From an uncultured Flavobacteriales bacterium (GTDB lineage Bacteria; Bacteroidota; Bacteroidia; Flavobacteriales_D; Crocinitomicaceae): a stretch of DNA of 64,000 nucleotides. The notes beneath the pieces were generated by a model. That model was not told the origin of the DNA. It did not search any database and saw nothing but the letters and a program-made list of their open reading frames with translations. The position numbers and the translations under genes are program-made. Below are positions 35,338 to 43,236 of this stretch, piece after piece. Location: NCBI GenBank assembly GCA_937973685.1, contig CALJKJ010000004.1:1-64000 (forward strand). Reading direction: 5' to 3'. Numbering within the stretch: position 1 is the first letter of the stretch; every line of letters begins with the position of its first letter.

Positions 35338-36181
35338 TTCGAGCTGGAATTAAGCCTGCTTTTTCCACAAGGCGTTGTCCGATATCACTGGCAATAAAGT
35401 TGATGTAAGATGCATTCAATCCGTCTGATGCGCCTTTGTTGATGGCGTAAAGGAAACGTGTCAATGGGTACTCATCGCGGTCTATCGTACGGAAGTAGGG
35501 TTCGTAGTATTTTTGGTTGCTTTCGCGCGCTATGCGCATTATTTTGAATTGTTTTCTGAATTGTTGGACAACTGGATCTTCCAAATCGCCAATCCAATTA
35601 TAACCAATAACGCCAATGGTGTTTTTGTTTTTCTGAACATAATTTATCACCGATCGGTTGGATTGATGCACAAAAACGTTTTTCCCAAAGGGTTGTTTGT
35701 CAATCAAATTGGATAAGTAAAGGAAATTTGCCGATTGCGATTGGTCGATGACTAAATTGCGTTTTGTTGTGCCACGTAAAATGGATTTCAATTCGTCAAC
35801 AGTCAAGGTAGAATCTTGGTTTTCGTTATTGATAATAAGCACAACGGCATCCTTTGCAAGTAACGTTGTATTGACCACTATTTTGCCTTTTTTTAATTGT
35901 ACTTTTTCATCCTTCGTGAAGTCACGGCTTACAATAGCAGTTTTCGTTTTATCGTCGATAAGTGCACGCAATGCTTTTTGTTCGCTTACAAATTCAAAAG
36001 CGATCGTTTTCTCAGGGTAACGTCCTTCGTATGTCATTCCACTTGTTTCCATGAATGGACGGAACGATTCATCAGCATAAATGGTTGTTACATAACGATT
36101 AATACCATCGTTAGAGTCTTCTGGTCGACTACATCCAAGTAGAGTAAATCCAACTAATAGAAGGGTAGCAAAGCGTTTCAT
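35303..36181 (-). CDS. PstS-like phosphate-binding-family lipoprotein
   Basis: This 292-residue periplasmic-binding-protein-like lipoprotein has a lipobox in MKRFATLLLVGFTLLGC, which places the start at the ATG at 36181; a longer in-frame extension upstream overlaps the preceding gene and lacks a signal. The body resembles PstS-type substrate-binding proteins (Thr/Ser-rich early strand, 'ALIDDKTKTAIVSRDFT', 'NTIGVIGYNWIGD'). No pst ABC transporter genes adjoin it; instead it sits in an exbB-exbD-exbD-tonB-small membrane protein-pstS order that is recurrent in Bacteroidota. Its ATG overlaps the preceding stop (TAATG). Phosphate binding itself is not proven. Confidence 0.85.
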   Translation of the reverse strand: MKRFATLLLVGFTLLGCSRPEDSNDGINRYVTTIYADESFRPFMETSGMTYEGRYPEKTIAFEFVSEQKALRALIDDKTKTAIVSRDFTKDEKVQLKKGKIVVNTTLLAKDAVVLIINNENQDSTLTVDELKSILRGTTKRNLVIDQSQSANFLYLSNLIDKQPFGKNVFVHQSNRSVINYVQKNKNTIGVIGYNWIGDLEDPVVQQFRKQFKIMRIARESNQKYYEPYFRTIDRDEYPLTRFLYAINKGASDGLNASYINFIASDIGQRLVEKAGLIPARKTERQINIISE

Positions 36182-36381
36182 TATTTCTTGTGTTTGATAG
36201 CGTAATACAAACGAAATGCGCGGTATGCAGCATAACCAAACATCATGCAAATAAATACAATTCTTTTGGAGCCAATCAATCTGTCAGATAAAATATCTGT
36301 TGAAAGAATAGCAATTCCAAATGCAACAGCTGCGAGAATCATAAATGCAGCCATGATGTGTCTTATGTTTTCCATAGTCAT
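36181..36381 (-). CDS. Small two-helix membrane protein of the exb/tonB cluster
   Basis: This protein has about 66 residues with two hydrophobic segments (MAAFMILAAVAFGIAIL and IVFICMMFGYAAYRAFRL) and a basic C-terminus (KHKK). I recognise no named domain. It sits between tonB and the pstS-like gene, and its stop overlaps the pstS ATG (TAATG). The start is uncertain: ATG at 36381 or 36375 fits best. An ATG at 36405 lies in the loop of the terminator hairpin at 36382-36413. The start codon directly abuts the terminator T-run, an odd arrangement described in the findings. Confidence 0.75.
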   Translation of the reverse strand: MTMENIRHIMAAFMILAAVAFGIAILSTDILSDRLIGSKRIVFICMMFGYAAYRAFRLYYAIKHKK

Positions 36382-36413
36382 AAAAAATCCCCGATCGTGT
36401 TGCATATCGGGGA
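36382..36413 (-). terminator. Intrinsic terminator inside the exb-tonB cluster
   Basis: On the minus strand TCCCCGAT (36413-36406) pairs with ATCGGGGA (36395-36388) around a 10-nt loop and is followed by six T residues (36387-36382). It lies about 25 bp after the tonB stop and immediately before the ATG of the next gene. It should end most exbB-tonB transcripts and reduce expression of the pstS-side genes. Confidence 0.85.
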
Positions 36414-36437
36414 ATTATAAAAAAGTTGAAACTTATT

Positions 36438-37289
36438 TTATTGTGTTTTGAACGTTACTTTCGAGTTGAAATAACTGTTCACGTTTTTACCATTGTTTTT
36501 AGCAGGTTTCCAATCCGGCATTGATTTGAATACACGGATAGCTTCTTCACTACATTCGTCACAGTCAGGAATACCTTTAGTAACACGAACGTTCGAGATA
36601 TTACCTCTTTCAGAAACAATGAAACGAACAAAAACAGTACCTTGAACACCCAATTCTACGGCTGTTGGTGGGTAAACGATTTTTTCGCTCAAGTATTTTT
36701 TCAAAGCAGCAGCTCCACCAGGGAATTCCGCAAATTCTTCTACGTATTCAAATACTTCAGGTTCTTTAGGTTTCTCAGTTTGTGTTGGTTCACCTTCATC
36801 TTTCACTACTTCACCAAAAGCATCGTTTCCTTCTTGTGTTTCGGTAGAAGCCGGAGTATCTGGATCTGGAATTTGTGGCTCTTCATCTGTTGCATTATTA
36901 TCAATAACAGGAGCAACGAATTGAATTGTTTGTTGTGCAGGTGGAATTTCTTGATCCAACGGCTCAACAATTTCTTCTTCTTCTTCTGCTTCAGGCGCAA
37001 ACGCTGTTAAATCGACAGTTGCTTCTTCTTTTATGGGCTCTTCAATTCCTTGAATAATTTTGTAGGTAGTAAAAGCAGCACCTATAAGTAAGGCGATCGC
37101 TAAAACAATCCAAATAAGACGCTTGTTATAATCCGTACGAATTTGGTATGCACCGTATTCGTGGTTTCTGTTTTCGAAAACAATATCGTTTCGTTCAGAA
37201 GAAGTAACCTGTTGCCAGCTTTTTGAACTAAAATAGTCATAAAGAGAGAAAGCGGCAACGAGACCTGTAATTATAAAAATTGCTATCAT
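36438..37289 (-). CDS. Energy transducer TonB of the ExbBD cluster
   Basis: This 283-residue TonB protein has the Bacteroidota arrangement: a first hydrophobic segment (MIAIFIITGLVAAFSLYDYF), a conserved 'NDIVFENRNHEYGAYQIRTDYN' stretch, a transmembrane helix at about residues 55-75, a long Glu/Pro/Thr-rich periplasmic linker, and a TonB C-terminal domain (YVEEFAEFPGGAAAL, DCDECSEE, MPDWKPAKNNG). It lies 1 bp after the second exbD and should form the energising complex with ExbB and the two ExbD proteins. An intrinsic terminator follows the gene. Confidence 0.93.
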   Translation of the reverse strand: MIAIFIITGLVAAFSLYDYFSSKSWQQVTSSERNDIVFENRNHEYGAYQIRTDYNKRLIWIVLAIALLIGAAFTTYKIIQGIEEPIKEEATVDLTAFAPEAEEEEEIVEPLDQEIPPAQQTIQFVAPVIDNNATDEEPQIPDPDTPASTETQEGNDAFGEVVKDEGEPTQTEKPKEPEVFEYVEEFAEFPGGAAALKKYLSEKIVYPPTAVELGVQGTVFVRFIVSERGNISNVRVTKGIPDCDECSEEAIRVFKSMPDWKPAKNNGKNVNSYFNSKVTFKTQ

Positions 37290-37290
37290 T

Positions 37291-37911
37291 TTACTTTATT
37301 TTAGCGTCAATTAATGCTTGTTCATCTTTCATGATGTCTACTGGAGCAATCATTCCGATATTTGCAATGTACAATTCGTCAATTAAATCAATGAAATTTG
37401 CACACAAAGCTTTTAAGTCAGTTTTCACTAAAACTTTCAAAGCTTGTGGAGTTTTTTGCGCTTCAATCAATTTTTGCTTCGCTACAGAATCCACAATTTC
37501 TTTTCGTGTTAACTGACCATCCAATTTTAATTTTTCACGAATAACATATTCGTTTTCTTTTGCCAACAACTTGCGCACTCCATTAGGACCAAAATTAGTT
37601 TCAATTAATTCTGTTTTAGGACCATCATCAGGATTGAATTCACCTTTGTAATAAAACACCCGATCTTTTGTAATCAAAAAAGTAATTGCGTTTTTAATTT
37701 TTGGTGGATTTGGATTATCTATTATCTCTTTCGCTGGATAAACCAAACTCATCACTTTCGGTTTCGAGAAAGTGGAAGTCAAAACGAAAAACGTTAACAA
37801 AAGGAACGCAAGGTCAACCATGGGCGTCATGTCGACATGGGTAGAGCTCTTTTTAGGCCTCTTTTTCCCTTTGCCGCTATCGCCACCGCCGTTTTCTACT
37901 ATTTGTGCCAT
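37291..37911 (-). CDS. exbD: Biopolymer transporter ExbD (second)
   Basis: This 206-residue ExbD-family subunit of the ExbB-ExbD proton motor has a short basic cytoplasmic N-terminus (KGKKRPKKSSTHVDM), then a single transmembrane helix containing the conserved proton-path Asp (TPMVDLAFLLLTFFVL, about residue 33) and a periplasmic domain. It is longer than E. coli ExbD (141 residues), as is usual for Bacteroidota. The two tandem exbD genes suggest a mixed ExbD dimer. It lies 14 bp after the first exbD and 1 bp before tonB. Confidence 0.93.
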   Translation of the reverse strand: MAQIVENGGGDSGKGKKRPKKSSTHVDMTPMVDLAFLLLTFFVLTSTFSKPKVMSLVYPAKEIIDNPNPPKIKNAITFLITKDRVFYYKGEFNPDDGPKTELIETNFGPNGVRKLLAKENEYVIREKLKLDGQLTRKEIVDSVAKQKLIEAQKTPQALKVLVKTDLKALCANFIDLIDELYIANIGMIAPVDIMKDEQALIDAKIK

Positions 37912-37925
37912 GTTTCTATTTGTTT

Positions 37926-38600
37926 TTATTGTTTGTTCTCTAGCGAGGTAACAAAATGCAAATTATTCAAGTTCAAATCACGAAATGTCTCAATAGCCAT
38001 TTTCGCACGAACATACTCAGCTTGACCTTCTACTTTTAATACATACTTCGGTAAAAAGTCTTTTGGATTTACTACTTCATTAGGTTTCGCTTCGTCTTTT
38101 GCTTTCAAAAACGCAGTTTTTCCATACTCTCTCATTGCTATATCTGCAAAGTAAATCCAATCTTTTAATTGATTGTTCGTACTATCAGCAGGAATTCCTA
38201 GCGTTTGAAACTTTTTTCTTCCTTCGCCATCAGTTGATAAGTAAGCTGGTAATTCAGCCATAGAACAACCGATACTGGTGATTTTCAAATACTCTTCCAA
38301 GTGAGAATTATCCACTTTAGCATTGTATTTTTTCACCATTTGAGAAAATACTGACTTGCGTACAGTACTATCACCAGTTACGTTGAAGAAAAGTCTACCT
38401 CCTTTGTCTACCGTTACCAAAATCAATGTTTTTTCTGGAACTTCCTCATCTCCGATAGAAGAAGGAATGTTCACATCAACTGGTTCGTTAGAACGAAAGT
38501 TTGCAGCAAGCATGAAGAATGTAACCAAAAGAAAAGCCAAGTCCACCATCGGCGTCATGTCGATAGTTGGGGTACCTTTGGGCATTTTAATTTTTGCCAT
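37926..38600 (-). CDS. exbD: Biopolymer transporter ExbD (first)
   Basis: This 224-residue ExbD-family protein has the transmembrane Asp motif TIDMTPMVDLAFLLVTFFML at about residues 12-31 and a periplasmic domain. It is similar to the next gene only in the membrane helix; the periplasmic parts differ, so the two are unlikely to be redundant. It lies 35 bp downstream of exbB and 14 bp upstream of the second exbD in a minus-strand operon. Confidence 0.93.
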   Translation of the reverse strand: MAKIKMPKGTPTIDMTPMVDLAFLLVTFFMLAANFRSNEPVDVNIPSSIGDEEVPEKTLILVTVDKGGRLFFNVTGDSTVRKSVFSQMVKKYNAKVDNSHLEEYLKITSIGCSMAELPAYLSTDGEGRKKFQTLGIPADSTNNQLKDWIYFADIAMREYGKTAFLKAKDEAKPNEVVNPKDFLPKYVLKVEGQAEYVRAKMAIETFRDLNLNNLHFVTSLENKQ

Positions 38601-38635
38601 TCTAGTTATCTTTTATAAATGAATATCCGAAGATA

Positions 38636-39436
38636 TTATTTGTTGTTTGCTGAAAATGATTGAACGATAGAGAAGCTAGCTTCATCCATTGAATGCGTTA
38701 CTTGGTCAACTTTTGTTGTAAAGATATTGTACAATACAATTGATAAAGTAGAAGCGAAGATACCTAAGAACGTATTAATCAAGGCCTCAGAGATACCAAC
38801 AGATAATTTAGATGTATCTGGCGTACCAGCACCCATTGCTTCGAATGAACGAATCATCCCCATTACCGTACCAATCAAACCGATCAATACACCAATTGAA
38901 GCACATGTTGAAATAACTACTAAGTTTTTAGATAACATTGGTAATTCCAATGCAGTAGCTTCTTCCAATTCTGTTTTAATAACTTCCGCTTTTTGTTCTT
39001 TGTCCATAGAAGCATCTGTTTTTACTGCTTCATATTTCACTAAACCAGCACGAACAACGTTTGCTAACGAACCTTTTTGTTTGTCACACTCAGCAATAGC
39101 TTCTGATACATTGTTTGCTGCTAACAACCCTTTGATTTTAGCAACAAATGTGTTGATGTTACCACGACCTCTTGATTTTGCCATAGTTACAAAACGCTCA
39201 ACAGCGAAAATCATTACAATAATGTTTACCGCGATCAACATCGGTACGATGATTCCACCTTTGTAAACAGTACCTAATGTGTTTAATGGATGACCTTCTA
39301 ATACATCACCATCTACGAAATTTGCTTTATCACCTAAGATGAAATGGTAGATTGCTATACCAATACCTACTGCGATAACGATAGCTAATGAGGCAACCAA
39401 TGCTGAAAAACCTCCTCCTGTTTTTGTCTTGCTCAT
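38636..39436 (-). CDS. exbB: MotA/TolQ/ExbB proton channel family protein
   Basis: This 266-residue ExbB-like stator subunit forms the proton channel with ExbD in the inner membrane and drives TonB. It has an N-terminal helix (about residues 10-33), a second (about 60-80), a cytoplasmic loop and a C-terminal pair with the family signature 'IGVLIGLIGTVMGMIRSFEAMG' region and 'ISEALINTFLGIFASTLSIVLYN'. It is the first gene of exbB-exbD-exbD-tonB. A -7 box lies upstream at 39475-39482. Confidence 0.93.
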   Translation of the reverse strand: MSKTKTGGGFSALVASLAIVIAVGIGIAIYHFILGDKANFVDGDVLEGHPLNTLGTVYKGGIIVPMLIAVNIIVMIFAVERFVTMAKSRGRGNINTFVAKIKGLLAANNVSEAIAECDKQKGSLANVVRAGLVKYEAVKTDASMDKEQKAEVIKTELEEATALELPMLSKNLVVISTCASIGVLIGLIGTVMGMIRSFEAMGAGTPDTSKLSVGISEALINTFLGIFASTLSIVLYNIFTTKVDQVTHSMDEASFSIVQSFSANNK

Positions 39437-39474
39437 AATTTAGTCTTTTTTGAAACTTTTATTTGTTAAGGGTT

Positions 39475-39482
39475 CAAACATA
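39475..39482 (-). promoter_or_regulatory. -7 box of the exbB operon in a 291-bp divergent intergenic region
   Basis: On the minus strand this reads TATGTTTG, 38 nt before the exbB ATG; the -33 element is not clear. The whole 39437-39727 region separates exbB and paaZ. Apart from this box and the paaZ box at 39709-39716 I see no gene, repeat or obvious operator in it. Confidence 0.45.
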
Positions 39483-39708
39483 CTAAAAAGGATTGAAAAA
39501 ATAATCACCTATAGACCATATTTGTTGCATTTTATAGTAAAGTGTCATTTTGACAAGTTTATCTGTACTACTCTTTTACTAAGTGAATAGGCACATGTAT
39601 CGATGTTTGTTATTTTTATGTAAACTCTTTATTAACTCAATATAAATAAGTGTTTCGTACAATTAAATATCACTATTTGTTGTTGTTCTAAGAAGTAATA
39701 AATTCCAT

Positions 39709-39716
39709 TATCTTTG
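39709..39716 (+). promoter_or_regulatory. -7 box upstream of paaZ
   Basis: TATCTTTG is a full match to TAnnTTTG, 11 nt before the ATG at 39728. A TTG at 39683-39685 is 23 bp upstream of the box, a slightly long spacing. Confidence 0.5.
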
Positions 39717-39727
39717 ATTTTTCAAAA

Positions 39728-41794
39728 ATGACAAACAATAATATCATGATACAAGTTAAAAATTATGTGTGCGGTCAATGGGTCGCTGGAGCAGGTTCTG
39801 AACAAGAATTGTTTCATGCCATCACTGGAAATACAATTGGATCTGTTTCAAGTAATGGGTTAGATTACAAAGCGATCTTGGAATATGGAAGAACAGTTGG
39901 TGGAGCACAATTACGTAAAATGACTTTTCAAGAAAGAGGTCGTATGCTGAAAGCATTGGCCTTGCATTTGATGGAAAGAAAAGCTGCTTATTACGCATTA
40001 TCTGCATATACTGGTGCCACTAAAATTGATTCGTGGATTGATATTGAAGGAGGAATCGGAAATTTATTTGCCAATGCTTCGTTACGTCGTCAATTTCCAG
40101 ATTTACCTTATTATGTAGATGGTTCTGCTGCTCCACTTTCCAAAAACGGAACGTTTATCGGCCATCACATCATGGTACCAAAACAAGGAGTCGCGGTGCA
40201 TATCAATGCATTTAACTTTCCAATTTGGGGAATGTTAGAGAAAATTGCTGTGAATTTAATGGCAGGTGTTCCTGCAGTTGTTAAACCATCAGAGTACACC
40301 AGTTATTTGACTGAATTAGTTGTAAAAGATATCGTTGATTCAGGAATTTTACCGGAAGGTGCTTTGCAATTGGTTGCAGGTTCTGGTAAAGGAATCATTG
40401 ATCATGTTACCGCACAAGATGTTGTCACGTTTACGGGAAGTGCTTTTACAGGACAAAAATTGAAAGCTCATCCTCGATTGATTGAAGAATCGGTTCCTTT
40501 TAACTTAGAAGCTGATTCATTGAATGCAATGGTATTGGGTCAACAAGTTGCCCCTGGAACAGTTGAATTTGATATTTTCATCAAAGAAGTTACCAAAGAA
40601 ATCACTGTAAAAGCTGGTCAGAAATGTACTGCTGTACGTCGTATTATGGTTCCTGAAAATTATTTGGAAGCAGCTCAACAAGCAATTTCGAGTCGTCTTG
40701 CAACTACTACAATTGGTGACCCTTCGGTGGAAGGTGTGCGCATGGGTGCATTAGCAACACGTTTGCAAGTAGAACGCGTCCGTCAGAATGTTGAATTACT
40801 CGCACAGTCACAACAAATAGTTTTTGGTGATTTGGATAATTTTGATGTTGTGGGAGCGGATAAAAATAATGGTGCGTTTTTCTCGCCGATTTTATTCTTG
40901 AATGACAAACCTTTTGAAAATACAGCAGCTCACGAAATCGAAGCATTTGGACCAGTTTCTACTCTGATGCCGTATAAAAATTTGGATGAAGCAATAGCTT
41001 TGACAAAATTAGGAAAAGGCTCGTTAGTTACATCAATTGTTACTGCTGATAACAAAGAGGCACGCGATTTTGTGGTTGAAGCAGCGTGTGTTAATGGACG
41101 TATCTTGGTGTTGAATGCTGACTGTGCCAAAGAAAGTACGGGACATGGTTCGCCAATGCCATTATTGACACACGGTGGTCCTGGACGAGCTGGTGGTGGC
41201 GAAGAAATGGGCGGTAAACGTGGTGTGTTACATTATTTACAACGCACAGCAATACAAGGTCATCCAACTACAATTTCAGCAATTACCGAACAATTCCAAG
41301 TCGGTGCTGCAATGCCAGAAGCTAATCCGCACGTTTTTAGACAACATTTTGAAGAATTGGTGATTGGCGATACAGTCTTTACGGCTAAACATACTGTTTC
41401 GGATGCAGACATTGTCAATTTTGCAAATGTTTCAGGAGATAATTTTTATGCGCACATGGATGCGACTTCGTTGGAAGGGACGATATTTGAGCGGCGTGTT
41501 GCACATGGTTATTTTGTGTTATCAAAAGCAGCTGGTTTGTTTGTCGATCCAAAGAAAGGTCCTGTGTTACTGAACTACGGAATTGAAGAGGCACGATTTA
41601 CTAAACCAGTTTATCCTGGTGCAACAATTGGCGTACGTTTTACGGTGAAAGAAAAGATCGATCAGGAAAAACGTTCGGAAGATGATATCGCTAAAGGAAT
41701 CGTTAAATTTTTGGTTGATGTATACGATGAAACAGGTGAAACTGTTGCTTTAGCAACCATTTTGACGATGGTGAAAAAGTTGAATCAGGATTAA
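39728..41794 (+). CDS. paaZ: PaaZ-type bifunctional aldehyde dehydrogenase / enoyl-CoA hydratase
   Basis: This two-domain protein of 688 residues (E. coli PaaZ is about the same length) opens the oxepin-CoA ring and oxidises the resulting semialdehyde in phenylacetate degradation. The NADP-dependent aldehyde dehydrogenase domain covers about residues 1-520, with the catalytic Glu in NLEADSLNA (about 259) and Cys in VKAGQKCTAVRRI (about 298). The C-terminal MaoC-like hotdog domain (about 535-688) has the hydratase motif SGDNFYAHMD (about 572) and 'VAHGYFVLSKAAGLF'. No paaABCDE, paaG, paaK or other pathway gene adjoins it, so it is an orphan here. ATGs at 39728 and 39746 are both possible. Confidence 0.92.
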   Translation: MTNNNIMIQVKNYVCGQWVAGAGSEQELFHAITGNTIGSVSSNGLDYKAILEYGRTVGGAQLRKMTFQERGRMLKALALHLMERKAAYYALSAYTGATKIDSWIDIEGGIGNLFANASLRRQFPDLPYYVDGSAAPLSKNGTFIGHHIMVPKQGVAVHINAFNFPIWGMLEKIAVNLMAGVPAVVKPSEYTSYLTELVVKDIVDSGILPEGALQLVAGSGKGIIDHVTAQDVVTFTGSAFTGQKLKAHPRLIEESVPFNLEADSLNAMVLGQQVAPGTVEFDIFIKEVTKEITVKAGQKCTAVRRIMVPENYLEAAQQAISSRLATTTIGDPSVEGVRMGALATRLQVERVRQNVELLAQSQQIVFGDLDNFDVVGADKNNGAFFSPILFLNDKPFENTAAHEIEAFGPVSTLMPYKNLDEAIALTKLGKGSLVTSIVTADNKEARDFVVEAACVNGRILVLNADCAKESTGHGSPMPLLTHGGPGRAGGGEEMGGKRGVLHYLQRTAIQGHPTTISAITEQFQVGAAMPEANPHVFRQHFEELVIGDTVFTAKHTVSDADIVNFANVSGDNFYAHMDATSLEGTIFERRVAHGYFVLSKAAGLFVDPKKGPVLLNYGIEEARFTKPVYPGATIGVRFTVKEKIDQEKRSEDDIAKGIVKFLVDVYDETGETVALATILTMVKKLNQD

Positions 41795-41847
41795 GTTAGT
41801 TAAAAAAATAAATAGTAACTTATTAAAATAAATTGCTTTATTTGTAA

Positions 41848-41855
41848 TAACTTTG
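41848..41855 (+). promoter_or_regulatory. -7 box of the mazEF operon
   Basis: TAACTTTG lies 21 nt before the mazE ATG in the 82-bp gap after paaZ. A convincing -33 element is missing. Confidence 0.45.
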
Positions 41856-41876
41856 TAATTACACCAATAATGCGTT

Positions 41877-42122
41877 ATGGAAGTTTCAATCATCAAAATA
41901 GGAAATTCTAAAGGATTTCGTTTAAACAAAGCAATTTTGGAGCGGTATAACATCACTGACAAAATTGAACTTATTCTTGAAAAAGGACAAATCGTATTGC
42001 GTCCAATTTCTGAACCTCGAAAAGGATGGGATAAAGCATTTCAAGAGATGCATGAAAAAGGTGATGACCAATTGCTTATGGACGATGTTTTTGATGATGA
42101 AAACTTCGACGAATGGACCTGA
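41877..42122 (+). CDS. mazE: MazE-like antitoxin (AbrB/MazE/SpoVT fold)
   Basis: This 81-residue antitoxin has a swapped-hairpin DNA-binding domain at residues 1-45 (MEVSIIKIGNSKGFRLNKAI, then 'ITDKIELILEKGQIVLRPI'), the standard MazE pattern including the GNSxG motif. The acidic C-terminal tail (DDVFDDENFDEWT) should wrap around and block the toxin. It overlaps mazF by 10 nt, typical of coupled toxin-antitoxin pairs. The operon is probably autoregulated through the antitoxin DNA-binding domain. Confidence 0.92.
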   Translation: MEVSIIKIGNSKGFRLNKAILERYNITDKIELILEKGQIVLRPISEPRKGWDKAFQEMHEKGDDQLLMDDVFDDENFDEWT

Positions 42123-42436
42123 AACAATATCAAATAGTTTTGGTTAATCTTGACCCAACCTTGGGTAGTGAGATTCAAAAAACGCGACCTTGTGTCATTG
42201 TTTCACCAAATGAAATGAATAATCATCTAAATACGGTTGTTATCGCACCAATGACTTCAACAAGCAGAAAATATCCAACAAGAGTTAACATAAATCACAA
42301 TAATCAAGAAGGCTGGATTGTTATTGATCAAATCAGAACAATTGATAAAGTTAGAATTGTTAAAATATTTGATTCATTAAAAGACAAGGAAATACAAGCT
42401 TGTAAAAAAGTAATCCGTGAAACTTTTGTTGATTAA
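42113..42436 (+). CDS. mazF: MazF/PemK family endoribonuclease toxin
   Basis: This 107-residue MazF-type toxin is an mRNA interferase that cleaves RNA at short sequence motifs. It has the family hallmarks: YQIVLVNLDPTLGSEIQKTR with the catalytic-loop Arg, PCVIVSPNEMN, 'VVIAPMTST', and the late 'GWIVIDQIRTID' strand with DQIRTID. The protein is of normal length, so the toxin is probably intact. It lies downstream of mazE, overlapping it, in an otherwise housekeeping neighbourhood. The cleavage motif cannot be read from sequence. Confidence 0.94.
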   Translation: MDLKQYQIVLVNLDPTLGSEIQKTRPCVIVSPNEMNNHLNTVVIAPMTSTSRKYPTRVNINHNNQEGWIVIDQIRTIDKVRIVKIFDSLKDKEIQACKKVIRETFVD

Positions 42437-42462
42437 AGTTTATGAAATATAATCATCGGTTG

Positions 42463-43224
42463 TTAGCGCAATAAAAAACTTAAAACTGCATTCATAAATA
42501 CATCTGGAGCTTCTGCATGCACCCAGTGTCCTGCGTTTTCAATCGTTAAAAATTGTGCATCTGGAAATACCTCTTCCAGCATTTCGTAGTCGTCGTCTAA
42601 AATGTAATTGGAAAGTGCTCCGCGAATAAAAAGGGTAGGGGTGAAATTTTCTTCAATCGGTAAGGCTTTTAAAATTTCATCCATCTTCTCCTCCAAAACC
42701 AGGTAATTCATCCGCCAAGCTAATTGACCTTTCTCTTTCCAGTACAAATTTTTCAGTAGAAATTGTCTTGTTCCGATAGCTGGCACAAATGGCAACAACA
42801 AATTTTCGGCATCTGAGCGTGAGTCCATTGCACTAGCTGAAACAGCGTGAATACCTGCAAGGATTTCTTGGTGGTGCATGGGGTAGGATTTAACACCAAT
42901 ATCTACAACGATCAACTTCTCCACCATTTCAGGATACAGTTGCGTAAACCGCATCGCTACTTTTCCGCCCATTGAATGACCTAAAATCGACACGTTGGAT
43001 AAACCTAAATCTTTTATGAGTTCATGCAAATCAGCTGCTAAAAGTTCGTAAGAAAATTCATTTGACCAAGCTGAATGTCCGTGATTGCGTTGGTCGACTA
43101 AAATAACTTGGTAGTATTCAGCCAGTTTTTTTGCATGTGTTTGCCAATTGTCTGAATTGCCAAAAAGTCCGTGTAAAATAACAAGCGGTTTTCCTTCTCC
43201 AACGATGCGGTGTGTTAATTTCAT
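42463..43224 (-). CDS. Alpha/beta fold hydrolase (YbfF-like esterase)
   Basis: This 253-residue cytoplasmic alpha/beta hydrolase has an oxyanion region LVILHGLFGNSDNW near residue 20, 'VDQRNHGHSAWS', the nucleophile elbow LGHSMGGKVAM (Ser about 94) and the catalytic His in ENAGHWVHAEAP (about 232). This set resembles the YbfF esterase group. The substrate is unknown. It lies 12 bp downstream of the heavy-metal-domain lipoprotein gene on the same strand, so it is probably co-transcribed. Confidence 0.9.
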   Translation of the reverse strand: MKLTHRIVGEGKPLVILHGLFGNSDNWQTHAKKLAEYYQVILVDQRNHGHSAWSNEFSYELLAADLHELIKDLGLSNVSILGHSMGGKVAMRFTQLYPEMVEKLIVVDIGVKSYPMHHQEILAGIHAVSASAMDSRSDAENLLLPFVPAIGTRQFLLKNLYWKEKGQLAWRMNYLVLEEKMDEILKALPIEENFTPTLFIRGALSNYILDDDYEMLEEVFPDAQFLTIENAGHWVHAEAPDVFMNAVLSFLLR

Positions 43225-43236
43225 TATGCTTTAACC

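Noticed and set aside
35303..36181. A phosphate (pst) ABC transporter locus
   Set aside because: No pstC, pstA, pstB or phoU lies nearby; the PstS-like protein belongs to the exb/tonB cluster instead.
36642..37010. A 122-residue Phe/Trp-rich open frame antisense to tonB
   Set aside because: The hydrophobic composition comes from reading the Glu-rich TonB linker codons in reverse; there is no independent support.
38727..39266. A 179-residue open frame antisense to exbB
   Set aside because: It is fully inside the well-supported exbB gene on the other strand, has no recognisable domain, and its composition mirrors exbB codon structure.
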